This document shows positions 1 to 10,236 of a stretch of 64,000 bases of DNA, piece by piece. A program made the translations under genes and the position numbers. The notes under the pieces are model-generated. The model was not told the DNA's origin and did no database searches. It saw only the letters and a program-made list of their open reading frames with translations. The stretch is from Distichodus sexfasciatus. Taxonomy: Eukaryota; Chordata; Actinopteri; Characiformes; Distichodontidae. Every line of letters starts with the position of its first letter. The stretch's first letter is position 1. Location of the stretch: positions 11,356,218-11,420,217 of the forward strand of contig JAVGVS010000002.1 of NCBI GenBank assembly GCA_032718565.1. Direction: 5' to 3'.

Positions 1-508
1 CCATTTAGTCCTATCTTCTGCATCCTCTACCTTCACACCAACTAACTTCATGTCCTCTTTCACCGCATCCATAAATCTCCTTTTTGGTCTTCCTCTCAGC
101 CTCCTGCCTGGTGGCTCCAACCTCAGCATCCTTCTACCTATGTACTCATTGTCTCTCCTCTGGACATGTCCAAACCATCTCAGTCTGGCCTCTCTGACTT
201 TATCTCCAAAACATCTAACACGAGCTGTCCCTCTGATGAACTCATTCCTGATCCTATCCGCCCTCGTCACTCACAAAGAGAACCTCATCATCTTGAGCTC
301 TGCAACCTCCAGTTCTGCCTCCTGTCTTTTTCTCATTGGCACTGTCTCCAAACCATACAACATCGCTGGTCTCACTACTATCTTGTACACCTTTCCTTTC
401 ATTCTTGCTGAAACCCTTCACATCATACCTGACACTTTTCTCCACCCATTCCAACCTGCTTGCACATGCTTCTTCACCTCTTTTCCACTCTCTCTGTTCT
501 CTCCGTAA
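1..508 (-). mobile_element. Non-LTR retrotransposon fragment (end of reverse transcriptase ORF)
   Basis: Read on the minus strand, this stretch encodes a broken version of the C-terminal tail typical of fish and invertebrate LINE-type endonuclease/reverse-transcriptase proteins. Recognisable pieces are an RLRWFGH-like stretch, then RRMLRLE, then a GRPKRRFMD motif, in that order. The plus-strand open frames here are only its antisense. It lies in the intron upstream of the first helb exon seen, and stops and frame changes show it is inactive. The exact clade (RTE-like or another) cannot be fixed by eye. Confidence 0.6.
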
Positions 509-741
509 CAATGTGTAATATAGCTCCTAATAATACAAAGAAAAAGCAGTTAACACAGATGGATAAATAATATACTTATTTGTTTGAGTTGTTTGTGAAT
601 TTAGCATTTTAGGCATTTCATGTAGTTTCACATTTACTTAACCCTTTTTATAGTCAAAGTATTCAACCCTTTCCGCCTACAAATGTTTGCTTGCAATGAC
701 AAATGTTTCATTCAGAATAATGTAAATGTTTAATTGTACAG

Positions 742-3700
742 GAGATGTCAGGCAGTTACCGAGCATTGAGCCAGGAAACGTCCTGAACGATCTCTTTGAT
801 CGTCTCCGTAGAGTGGGCTGTGCCATCGAAATGCACACAAACCACCGTGCCGAGTCAGAGCTCATCGTCCACAACGCTGGACTGTAAGCATTTTATAAAG
901 TCTTTTTTATAAAGCAGAGTTTTTTTTTTATGTAGAGATATTCTATGGCTTGGTACTATGAAGAAAAATAAGGTTAGGAATCACTTATTTATCCATTTGG
1001 ACTCCATCTGCATATAGAATAAAATTATTTGATAAATAATGCATCTATATGTATTTTTTACTCTAAGATGTTAGAATGTAAAAAACTATTTTCTGATTAA
1101 TTGAAAATAAAGACATACTGAAGTTATTGACAATTTTTGAGCCAATTTGGAATCATTTTGGACTCGTTTCTTGAAGACATTTTTGACATGATGGCATTCC
1201 ACATGAGTCATTTGACGTGATGGCGTTCCACACAATACCCGGAATACACTTAAAACAGAAAGTAACAGAGAGTAGAATGATGGTTGTTTTTGTTATTTAT
1301 CAGCTAAAATAGTTCTGTCTGTAATAAAAGGGAAGATTTGACTGAGCTGGAACACTTAAGTGAATGTTGGACTTCCCTATGAGAGTCGTGTGCGCTAACA
1401 AACACTGCGAGGAATACAGAGATTGGGAGCGAAAGCTGGTGGTGTTAAGGAAATTAAACAGTATATTCATATGATTTGCTTTTGGAGTTGTTGTGTGTTG
1501 CGTTTCCAATGAATAGAGTGTGCACACATACACAAACATAGATAAACCTACAATTTACATATCGGCTCCAAAGATCGGCCCAATGCCACCGATACCCGAT
1601 CCAGCTTTTTCAAAGTCAAAGTCAAAGTCTATATACACTGTACAGATATACAGAGAGATGAGACGACGTGGCTCCAGTTTTTACAGTGCAATAGGAAATA
1701 AAAGACAAAGAACAAATAAGGCACACAGAATAAACAATATATAAACAGAATACAAAATATACATTTTAAACTAGGAATGGAATATTAAATATAACTTTAA
1801 ACTAGAACTAGAAATAGAGGAAGAGGAGAGACAGTTTGGATGCAGTATTGCCTACAAAAGTGGAAGTTGGCTTTGACACTGGATGTGCAGGAGGTTAGAA
1901 ACAGTTTCGATGTGAAACATTCTATATCCAGTCTTTTAATAAAACAGTAAAAAAGTATGACTAACATTTTGCAGATATTTTAACAGTACTGGAGAACCGG
2001 GGTCTGTGCAATATTTTTCAAAAATTTGTGTAGAAACAGTTAGAAAGTGACCAGTGATATATACATTCAATGTTCAATGGTTGTGCAAATAAGTAGCGGC
2101 AATGCAAAAATTATTATAGCAGTGTTTTGAGTTCGATCCACGTATCGGATCGGTGCAGCCCTAGTTCTGATATTTCATTTTTCATTTGAAAAATGTCTAA
2201 ACATGTCTTCCTGATTTCTCAGAATTGCAGAGATGGGCGCTAAGAAAAAGTATAAATCTCTGAAGTTTGATGCTGTTGTGGACCTGGGTGGACAGTTTAC
2301 TATGCCATCGTCTGACAAGCGCTTCATTTTGATCAGCCTACCAAAAGACAGCAGAGATGACGGTAATGCACTGATCTTTGCAGGCATTTCGCTAGTAATC
2401 CCAGGCTGCTAAAACTACTGATAGAAATGCAATTGAGGCGATGTCTTGCATCGACTTATGTGCAGATTTAGAATTGATCAAATTTGGACACTTGTTTAAT
2501 TTGTTTTGTAATTGTTCTTTTCTCAGATCTACAAAATGCTATTAAGAAACTGCTCCAAGGCCCAGCCCCTGGGCTGGAAGATGATAAGACTTCACAATTT
2601 GTTGCCTTCAGGAGGTAAAGTGACATCCACAAATGAGATGAAATGAATTTTTCTAGACATCATTTGAGCGTAGCCTTATCATTCTGCCAAAGATTAGGAT
2701 AATGTTTATGTGCAAATGTAAGTACTTCCTAAAATGGATAGCATTAGACTCTTTGAAGATGCAGTATCCACAGAGCCAGCATTCATTCATTCATTCATTC
2801 ATTATCCAAAACGCTTAATCCCAACTGGGGTCGCAGTGGGACCACTACCCCCTCTCCTCGAACCTACTGGTGCAAAGCGGGGACCAACCCTGGCGCAGGG
2901 AGATCCAGGATTCATAGAATTCTATTTTTCTTAAAAACCACCACAGAAATTTGAGTTCATTTATGTCTGTTCTTATTAACAGGATTGAGTGCAACTTGAT
3001 CAATGAACTTTGCTGCAAGCATTATTCTGATCATGTGACAAAGTAAGTTCATTTAACAATTTTTTCTTTAGAAATACTGTCTGTTGCTGATGTTATAGGT
3101 TTAATAGAGAATGTCAATAGATAAAAGAATCAGAACAGTCCTTGATTTGCTTACCTTGCCATTAGATATATTTGTTGTTAACTTAAGTCTTATCACACCT
3201 CAGGACTCATAAGAAGAAAATGAACTTTCAGAGAGGTGACAAAGTTTGCTGCACGAAGAACGGCTACATCTCAGATATAGCCAAAGAGGAGCAGAGGAGA
3301 GAAAAAAGGCAGGAGAAAGATGTGGACGCAAGTCAGAGCCTAGAACAGAATAACAAAGAGCGACTGTGCAATGGGGAGATTTTCTTTATTAGAGAGGTAT
3401 GGAAAACTACTCTTTTTCCCGGACATTGTTTCAAAATTGAAGGCATTGTGATCTTTCCTCTGTAAGTACACTGGATGGTGTTGCCCATGAGCCAAATTGC
3501 CTGTTTTATGAAGGAGCGCGTGATTTAGTTAATATCTTAGGTTTACTGTTATGATTAGTTTAATCTCACTGAGTATTGATCTGTATGTTTGTTGATAACA
3601 GGATATTACTGAGGAGGAAGTTGGTAAATCGTACAGTAAAAAGCGTTACCTGACTCTGGACGATGGTCACGGCAGAATGGTGGTGGCTGACTTCCGGGAA

Positions 3701-4967
3701 CTGAACAAGGAGTGCAAACTGCGACATGCTTGGTCTCGGACCATCCATACCTTTCAGGTGCTTGTCTTATAAACATACTCACTCACACACACATCTACTC
3801 AGTTTACTGAGTTTGCTTGATAATGTCAACCAAATTAGAAAAAAATAACCTCAATCCATGCACCATTACCAAAGTAAATTACTGTTTAAAACATGCAACA
3901 AATTTACTGACATTAAGATGTTTTTTTTTTTGTTGTTGTTGAAAACACTTTACTTTGGTAATTGGGCACGAATTAATAGCACACATTATAAATTTGCCTA
4001 AGTAGGAAATTAAAGTAGGAGATTAAAGCAAATTGCGACCTGTTAAGTATATTTCAGTGTTTTCTTTCCAGTTTCTTACATGATCTTTCCTCTTTTGTTT
4101 GTTTTACTATTATTATTTATTACTTGTTATTCTAATTGCAGAACTTATCATTTTTTCATCCAACCAGGGCTCCGAGGCCGAGACTATTGTGTATGTCCTG
4201 GGAGACGGCAGAGGTCAGACTTGGAATCATGTCTACACTGCGGTCACAAGGGGTCAGAAGCGAGTGTATGTGATAGTCAAGGAGGACGGCTTGAAAAATG
4301 CCATCGAAGGCATGGTCATCAAGCGCTGCACACGTCTGTCTGCTCAAACCCCTAAGCCGGGAATCACAAGAAGGCAAGCCTCAACCCAGATGACCCAACC
4401 TCACCTTGAATCTTCAAACAGTGCACCCAGAATTCAGTCCTGTCAGCCCTCACAGCCGCCTTCAATACAACCTGGCTTTCCCCAAGCTGCTTTTAACATC
4501 AACGATGGTGGGCAGAATCATGGTACTGATTTTGGGAACTTCAACATGGGGCAGTCAGACAAACCAAGCCCATATAAACGACAGAGTGGCAACAATATAC
4601 ATGCTACACCTTCCAAACACCCAAAGGTAAGAATGAGGCCAGAAGAGTTTGTAGCAGATGGAACAAACTTATAATAAGTAGTAATAAATCAGCACGCCAA
4701 TATGGTATCAGCGTTCATAATGTCTGTTAAATGACTATTAAAAATGAAACCGTGTAATTGTAGTCATGGCTGGACTGTATGATGATGATTTTCTCAATTC
4801 GAGTGAACAGTCTTTTGGCCATTGCTACCCTTCATCTATTGCTGTCCTTGCAGATTGTTACCAGAGAATCACCGCTGGGATGCACACAAATGGAGCGCTT
4901 GTCTCTCGGCAGTGACGCCCCAAAACCTTCACCCAGGCAACTCTTCAGTAACCAACAACAATCCTAA
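742..4967 (+). CDS. helb: DNA helicase B, C-terminal part (last eight coding exons)
   Basis: Superfamily 1B 5'-3' DNA helicase acting with RPA in replication and in limiting end resection (known for the family). Exons: 742-883, 2223-2362, 2527-2614, 2983-3042, 3204-3396, 3602-3757, 4168-4626 and 4854-4967 (TAA). Splice phases join to one frame of about 450 codons. Visible helicase motifs are DVRQLPSIEPG (motif III region), TNHRAES (IV), RTIHTFQGSEAETIVYV (V) and HVYTAVTRGQKRVYVI (VI). The protein ends with RQLFSNQQQS, resembling the conserved RQLF end of vertebrate HELB. The Walker A/B exons and the start are upstream of the window. The serine/proline/glutamine-rich tail after motif VI is the poorly conserved part of the family. 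An AATAAA at 5690 fits the 3' end. Introns carry LINE, hAT and SINE pieces. Confidence 0.93.
916..1175. repeat. Dispersed repeat shared with 28648-28905
   Basis: An AT-rich stretch in a helb intron matches, with scattered differences, a stretch at 28648-28905. Shared landmarks in the same order are GCAGAGTTTTT, ATGGCTT, AAAATAAGGTTAG, TATTTGATAA and AATGCAT, then a TTGAAAAT..AAAGACAT-like tail. No coding potential. It is probably part of a transposable element whose ends I cannot place at this locus. Confidence 0.6.
1550..2163. mobile_element. hAT-like MITE remnant interrupted by another repeat
   Basis: The right end reads CGGATCGGTGCAGCCCTA, the terminus of a common teleost hAT-type repeat. 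The left part (about 1550-1600, with ATCGGCCCAATGCC and CCGATACCCGATCC) looks like the matching arm without its outermost bases. Between them sits a different repeat, from about 1610, containing CAAAGTCAAAGTC and AGAGAGATGAGACGACGTGG. That inner repeat recurs at 53174-53300. Assigned by remembered family appearance plus the internal match. Confidence 0.45.
2776..2935 (-). mobile_element. tRNA-derived SINE, truncated copy with (ATTC)n tail
   Basis: An (ATTC)n run is followed by the body seen more completely at 55914-56275, including a GGGACCAACCCTGG-like segment. It lies in a helb intron. The tRNA-like head is missing, so this is a truncated insertion in minus orientation, with the tail on the left. 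Confidence 0.6.
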
Positions 4968-5687
4968 CAGAATGAGAAGAACCAGGAGCCACCTGCATTT
5001 ACCCGCAATACGCTACAGTGCCACAAATCACACCATGTCAGAGTTAAAAGAGCTTTTAACTGCGTATAAATAATGTAAATCTGTTTAAAGGTAATTATGC
5101 TTATGCATTTGTTTTTAGAATAATATCCCTCAAATCTTTTTGTAAATAGACTGATTGTACTTTCAGCTCAAGGAACGGCTAAGCTTTATTATTATTAATA
5201 AGTATTATGTAGCTTTACAGATAGATTCCAGGAATATATTCATATTCATTTGCCTGACTTTATCTCATGCAGACGTATTTATTGCCAGTATATAACATTA
5301 ATACAAATTCTCAATTGTATTTATTAGCAGATTCTCACTGCAATTATGATAAACGTCAGTGTGTTTTTTATATTGGGCCTTAATCTGTGTAAATGTCCAT
5401 TTTTGGTACTGTTGTTTTTTCAATCTGTCCGTACAGATTTGTGGGTATATTAACACATTAATATTTGTCAATTGTAAACCACTGACGATGGAACATTTAA
5501 TGATTTTATTAACATGCACATGAAACAAGTCTGGCTAAGAATGTAGGTTTTGATTATATTATACTGTATATGTTTAAATGTTCTGAAGAAACAACTGATG
5601 TCTGCACAAACTATTTTTGTGCAGTATGGTGTTTTATAAAACATGCAGTTTGAAAACCAGTGCAACATGTCATGGATTTTTCCACTG

Positions 5688-5695
5688 AGCTAATA
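5688..5695 (+). terminator. helb polyadenylation signal
   Basis: An AATAAA within GCTAATAAAACC lies about 720 bases past the helb stop and before the mariner insertion, the expected place for the 3' end. No other gene needs it. Confidence 0.5.
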
Positions 5696-5699
5696 AAAC

Positions 5700-6265
5700 C
5701 AAAGTCAGAAGAAGTCCAATCACAAAGTATGTCCAATCTTCTGTAGTGACAGCAGTGTATTTGTTTTGTTTTACCTTAAGAACCAGATATATGCAGATTT
5801 TTAGAAACTGAGAAAGGAAGTGATGTCAAAATGGAACATACAGTCTCTGAAATAGGTTATTTTTAGCAGTTATTTTGGATTTAGTCTTTAAACAAAACTT
5901 AATAGTTTTAGTCACATTTTAGTCATTTCAAGCTACTACTGTACTACTAACTACTGTAGTTTTAGCTGACAAAAGTAGTTTTGGTCAATGCTGTCATTAC
6001 TTTTAGTCTGAATATTTAATTTTGTAAATATATGAGTTGATACTATTATACTTTATGATTTCACAAATTATATAGATGAAGTCATGTGCATGAATTCTGG
6101 GCTAATCCCTTTAAGGTATTTCTTCGCTTATATGATTATCACTGAAATATAAATGATCAGTGTTTTGAAGATTAAGTTTAAATGCAATTCAATTAGCTTA
6201 TTCTTCTGCCCATCATACAAAAATGTTTAAATAAATTGATGTGTGATCTTAGAAAAACAGGTAAC
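5700..6265. other. helb 3' flank, no gene seen
   Basis: AT-rich sequence with no long frame, no clear repeat termini and no RNA gene that I can recognise. Confidence 0.5.
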
Positions 6266-6285
6266 TACGAGGGGAGGAGACAGGA

Positions 6286-7340
6286 TGTTAGGAGAGTCCT
6301 CATGCGAATCAATTAAGAAAATGCTAGATTTGGAACGTTCAGTGATAAATTTTCTCACAAAAGAAGGGAAGAAGCCAAAGGACATCTACCAGCGCATGAC
6401 TGTAGTTTAAAGTGAGTCTGCCCCATCATCCTACAAAGTAAAATTTTGGAGCAAGCAGTTTAAGTGGGGTAGAGAGGCCATTGAAGATGACCCTCACACT
6501 GGACGGCCAGTGGCAGCATCTTCCACAGAAATGTGCAAGAAAGTTGAGGATTTAATTTTGTCAGACGTCTTAAGGTTTCCTGAATAGCTGATGAAATGGG
6601 AATCTCAGCAGGTACAGTTTGGAAAATAATTGTTGGAAAATAAAAGTTGCGCATGTCAAAGGTCAGTGCAAGATGCGTTCCAAGAATGCTGACACCATGC
6701 CAGAAGGCCACAAGGCTGCACTGCTGTCAGGAGAACTTGGAGATGCTCCATGAAAACCAGGTGAAATTTTTTCATCGTTTGGTGACTGGAGATGAGACTT
6801 GGGTCTATCACGGAGTTCCTGAGTACAAAATGGAGTCAATCCAGTGGAAGCACAAGTCATCCCCAACCCCAAAAAAGTTCAAGACAAGAAAACATGCAGG
6901 CAAAGTCATTGCAACTGTCTTCTGGAATATTAAAGGACTTTTTCTTCTGGAGTTCATTCCACATAAGACAACCATAACTGGGGAGAGTTACGCCAACACA
7001 ATGATCGCTTTGTAAGCGTCAATTAAGACAAGGAAAACTCACAGCAGGCGTGCTGCTTCGTCACGACAATACACCGGTTCACGGCACGTCAATCACAGGC
7101 TGCCATCCAAAAAATGTGAGTTCCAACAGCTGAACCATCCACCCTACAGTCCTGACCTGGCTACCTCAGATTATTTCCTGTTCCGAGTTTTGAAGAAATC
7201 TCTCTGTGGACAACAGTTTTCAAGTGATGAAGAAGTCAAGGCAGCTGTGACATCCTGGTTTGAAGGTCAAAAAGAAGATTTTCAAAGTCATTGCAGGAAA
7301 AGTTGATGAAGTGTATGGAGTTATCAGGGGACTATATTAA
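6286..7340 (+). pseudogene. mariner transposase pseudogene (DD34D type)
   Basis: A cut-and-paste transposase read in pieces across frames. Its marks are the helix-turn-helix region with KKPKDIYQRM and FKWGREAIEDDPHTGRP, the first catalytic aspartate in VTGDETWVYH (about 6780), the second in LLRHDNTPVHG (about 7050), and the third in HPPYSPDLATSDYFLF (about 7137). Spacing of the last two is compatible with the mariner DD34D pattern. Several in-frame stops (for example after QRMTVV and in the linker) and at least one frameshift rule out a working enzyme. It is related to the transposase half of SETMAR-type proteins. Confidence 0.85.
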
Positions 7341-7400
7341 AAAATAAAGTGGGTTTTTAAAAAAAAACTTTTTTTTATTCCTACTGAGGTAGATAAATTA

Positions 7401-8392
7401 CACTGCACAACAATTTTTTTTTTAAGTCTCGCTTCCTGAGAAGTTTTTACTGATTGTGACAGGCACCTACTGGGTATGCACAAATATAGTTTTGGTCTTA
7501 CTGCATCACGTAGGAACTCTGAGAAATAGACATTTATATGTTTACTGCCAATAACGTATTTAGTCACGTTTACGTTTTGCATAAGCTATTAAATTCAACA
7601 GAACTAAAAGTGTTTTGCTATTGATTTTCTTTTGTATTCAGAACTGGGTGTGGGTGGCCTAGTGATAGGACACTTGCCTTCGAACCAAGAGCTTGAGGGT
7701 TCGAATCCAACCTCTGGCGTTACCAACATTGGGTCCCTGAGCAAGACCCTTAACTCTAAGTTGCTTTCCCTGAAATTAGGAAATGTAAGTCGCTCTGGAT
7801 AGGAGCGTCTGCTAAATGCTGTAAATGTAAAATGTCCAGTGCATCATGTTGCAGTGTCCAACAGTAGTCAGCAAGCATTGACGGATTCCAGTTGCCCTGG
7901 TATCGTTTCTCCATCGTAGCAATGTCCTGGTGAAGCCTTTCACCGTGTTCGTCACTGACAGCACCGAGATTTGTGGGGAAGAAGTCCAAGTGTGAGTGGA
8001 GAAAATGAATCTTGAGTGACATGTTGCACTTCATTGTCTTGTATGCTTTGAGAAGTTTGTCTACCAGCTGAATGTAATTTGCCCAGAAAATTGTCACCAA
8101 CGTCTTTGAAGACCCAGGCATGCCCAGGCTGTTATCTTCCACAGAACAGCTTCCAACCTGGCCTGATTCCATGCCTGGACATGCCCAGGCTGCACAAACC
8201 GTTGTTGATAAGTCACTTACAGGAGCGAAAATGTTTGGATACAAATATAAGAAAAAAATCATGACAAAACTGAAGATTTCTCTGAAACGGTATGTGATGG
8301 GTAAATTTTGATGTGATATTCGTGATCAGCACCCAAAAATCTATAAGAAACACCCAACAGTGTTCAAGAAGCAAAAACTTTGTTGTGCAGTG
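7401..8392 (-). mobile_element. CACTG-ended DNA transposon inserted in the mariner
   Basis: A 13-bp perfect terminal inverted repeat, CACTGCACAACAA at 7401-7413 and its complement at 8380-8392, is flanked on both sides by the same 3-bp duplication TTA (7398-7400 and 8393-8395). CACTG termini with a 3-bp duplication fit the CMC group (CACTA/Chapaev-type). The minus strand from about 8130 to 7830 keeps a coding remnant with DFFPTNLGAVSDEHGERLHQ and MLADYCWTLQHDALD. I recognise this block from proteins associated with mobile elements. The family assignment is inference. Confidence 0.7.
7646..7833 (+). mobile_element. tRNA-derived SINE nested in the CACTG element
   Basis: An A-box-like TGGCCTAGTGA at 7655-7665 and an exact B-box GGTTCGAATCC at 7698-7708 mark a pol III promoter of tRNA origin. 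The body has GAGCAAGACCCTTAAC and the conserved CGCTCTGGATAGGAGCGTCTGC core seen in many fish SINEs. It interrupts the coding remnant of the surrounding transposon. It is not a functional tRNA because no acceptor stem closes. Confidence 0.75.
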
Positions 8393-8410
8393 TTACTGAA
8401 CGCCCTCGTA

Positions 8411-8781
8411 TGTGACTAGATACAGAACTTTTCCAGTCAAATTCAAGCATTTCAAAATACATACTAAAGAGTTTCAAGCACATTATAGTTGTGTTCAGTT
8501 ACATACAGTATCTGTACACGCACACTTCTTAAATAATATATACATAAATTATTGAACAAATCAAAATTACCGACTTAAATATACTCACATACTTAAAAAA
8601 GTACACGTAGCCAAAAAAACTACTTAATAGCAAGGTGAGTAGGTGTAATGGTAGTTAGCCTGCACTGCAGTGCACTCCGCTGTCAAATATATCTACTGTC
8701 TGAGAAAGGCATTTAATAAGTATTTTCTTTGTATATCATAACAAAAATGCTTGTAATTGGTTTCTGGTGTAGGGGTTTGTT
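8411..8781. other. Intergenic, nothing recognised
   Basis: AT-rich non-coding stretch between two transposons. A short CTGCACTGCAGTGCA palindrome near 8670 is the only structure seen. Confidence 0.4.
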
Positions 8782-8789
8782 CAAAAAAG

Positions 8790-9730
8790 CAGGGTTGCCA
8801 ACTTCGGTCAGTTGGCAGGAGTGAGATTTTCAATTTTCGGTTATGGTTAGGGTTAACCCTAGCCTAGCACTACACAAGCGTTAACATTGAAGTCTCGTCC
8901 TCACCCACCCACACAACCCCCTTATGTACCTGAGATACTGTACTTTTTTACACAAACCACAAATCACTTTTTTGCACAGGATAAGCTGAAAAACCTTTTC
9001 GCTACACGTTTTACACCTAGTATTTCTATGTATGCAACATGAACCTCCTCGAAACCTTAATAACTAGTTTACCTCGTGGTGAGATTCGTTGTTTCTTCAT
9101 CTTCTTCTTCGTAAAACATGCCAGCAAACACATCTAACAAAGAGTTATAATTCATCATTAACCCTGTGTTGTTTTAGTGTAATAACACAGTCGTGATCCT
9201 CCGCTTGGCCCATACTCTAACTCTCAAGCTAGCTAACTGAACGTCTCTGCCTTATCTTTAAGCCTATACGGCTTTATGTTCAGACAACGACGGATGAAGT
9301 GCAGTTGAGTACGTATCTACTTGTTACTACACAGAATTGTTGAAATAAAGGACTTTTTACCTTAATAATCGCCGATTTCACACCGAACCTCCACCTCTGT
9401 CCTGCTGGCTCTCAACAACTTTATACCAAAGATGATGGCTGGGCAGACGGACGTAACTGACGTAATGGCGGCAAATATTTTAAGTGAATCAATAATCAGA
9501 GAATTGTGGATCGATAACGCACGAGACAGATTAGCTGCAGCTAATGAATGCAGTGGTCAAGTTAGGAGTTTAGAGCCTATTTGTGACTAGAGCTTGTTTC
9601 TAGTGATTCGGAAATAATTTTCTTGTGTAGTCTAGTGATCAACTCAGCATATGAGTGGACAATTTAAAAATATATACTAATGGATAGATTATTTTGCTTG
9701 AGCGTGATATGCGTGGGAGTTGGCAACCCT
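8790..9730. mobile_element. Non-autonomous hAT-like element
   Basis: The inverted termini are AGGGTTGCCAACT (left, from 8791) and AGTTGGCAACCCT (right, ending 9730). They are flanked by imperfect 8-bp duplications (8782-8789 CAAAAAAG and 9731-9738 CAAAATGG, 6 of 8 identical). A second GTTGGCAGG subterminal copy follows the left end. There is no transposase frame. The termini resemble the widespread vertebrate CAGGGTTGCC hAT family. About 940 bp. Confidence 0.65.
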
Positions 9731-9853
9731 CAAAATGGACTGGACCAGGGGTTTTCAACTAGTGATCCGCGGCCCCCTTATTATTTCATTTAATCAATTT
9801 TTTTTCATTTTCTTTTGTTTTGGGCATCTTTATGAATTCAGTTAATGCAAAAT

Positions 9854-9854
<1 letters not shown>

Positions 9855-9923
<69 letters not shown>
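9855..9923. repeat. (ATCT)n microsatellite
   Basis: About 17 near-perfect tetranucleotide units. Confidence 0.97.
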
Positions 9924-9925
<2 letters not shown>

Positions 9926-10099
9926 TCATTTTATATATACAGTATATATATATAATTTTTTCACTTCTCATCCGAAAGGCATATCCTTAAAGACGTTTGA
10001 GCTTTCAGATGGGAGGTCAAACGTCTTCATCAATTCAGAAAAGTTAATTTGCTTCTGATTCAAGCTCTCAAGTTTACCACGTCCTGGATGACATATCCC

Positions 10100-10236
10100 T
10101 CATGTGACCCCTTCCCTGCATTCTGATTGGCTGAGAGCGCGGGGCGGTGACGTCCGTATAGGAAGTAGTTGCCGTGCGCGGACGTGAAGCCTGGAGTAAA
10201 TCCGTCAAATTTTATTTTAACACTTTTATCGGCATC
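10100..10236 (+). promoter_or_regulatory. dera promoter and 5' UTR
   Basis: GC-richer than its surroundings and directly upstream of the dera ATG. An inverted CCAAT box (CTGATTGGCTG, about 10123) and a GC box overlapping a CRE-like site (GGGGCGGTGACGTCC, about 10142) are visible. An ETS-like AGGAAGT (about 10160) follows. There is no TATA box at a usable distance, which fits a housekeeping CpG promoter. Confidence 0.65.

Larger units (their letters stand above)
6268..8408 (+). mobile_element. mariner element with nested insertions
   Basis: The ends are inverted (CGAGGG at 6268 and CCCTCG ending at 8408) and each is flanked by the TA target duplication (6266-6267 and 8409-8410). The internal frame is a mariner transposase pseudogene. 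A 992-bp CACTG-ended element at 7401-8392 sits just inside the right terminus, so this mariner is longer than the usual 1.3 kb. Subtracting the insert and its extra TTA leaves about 1.15 kb, close to the family norm. Confidence 0.8.

Noticed and set aside
50..508. 152-codon plus-strand open frame at the left edge
   Set aside because: It is the antisense of a LINE reverse transcriptase tail on the minus strand, whose motifs are clear.
7655..7730. A tRNA gene on the basis of the B-box GGTTCGAATCC
   Set aside because: No cloverleaf acceptor stem closes and the SINE core and tail follow directly.
7756..8262. 168-codon minus-strand frame as an intact gene
   Set aside because: Its end runs into a SINE and it lies between transposon termini; only the middle block is transposon coding remnant.
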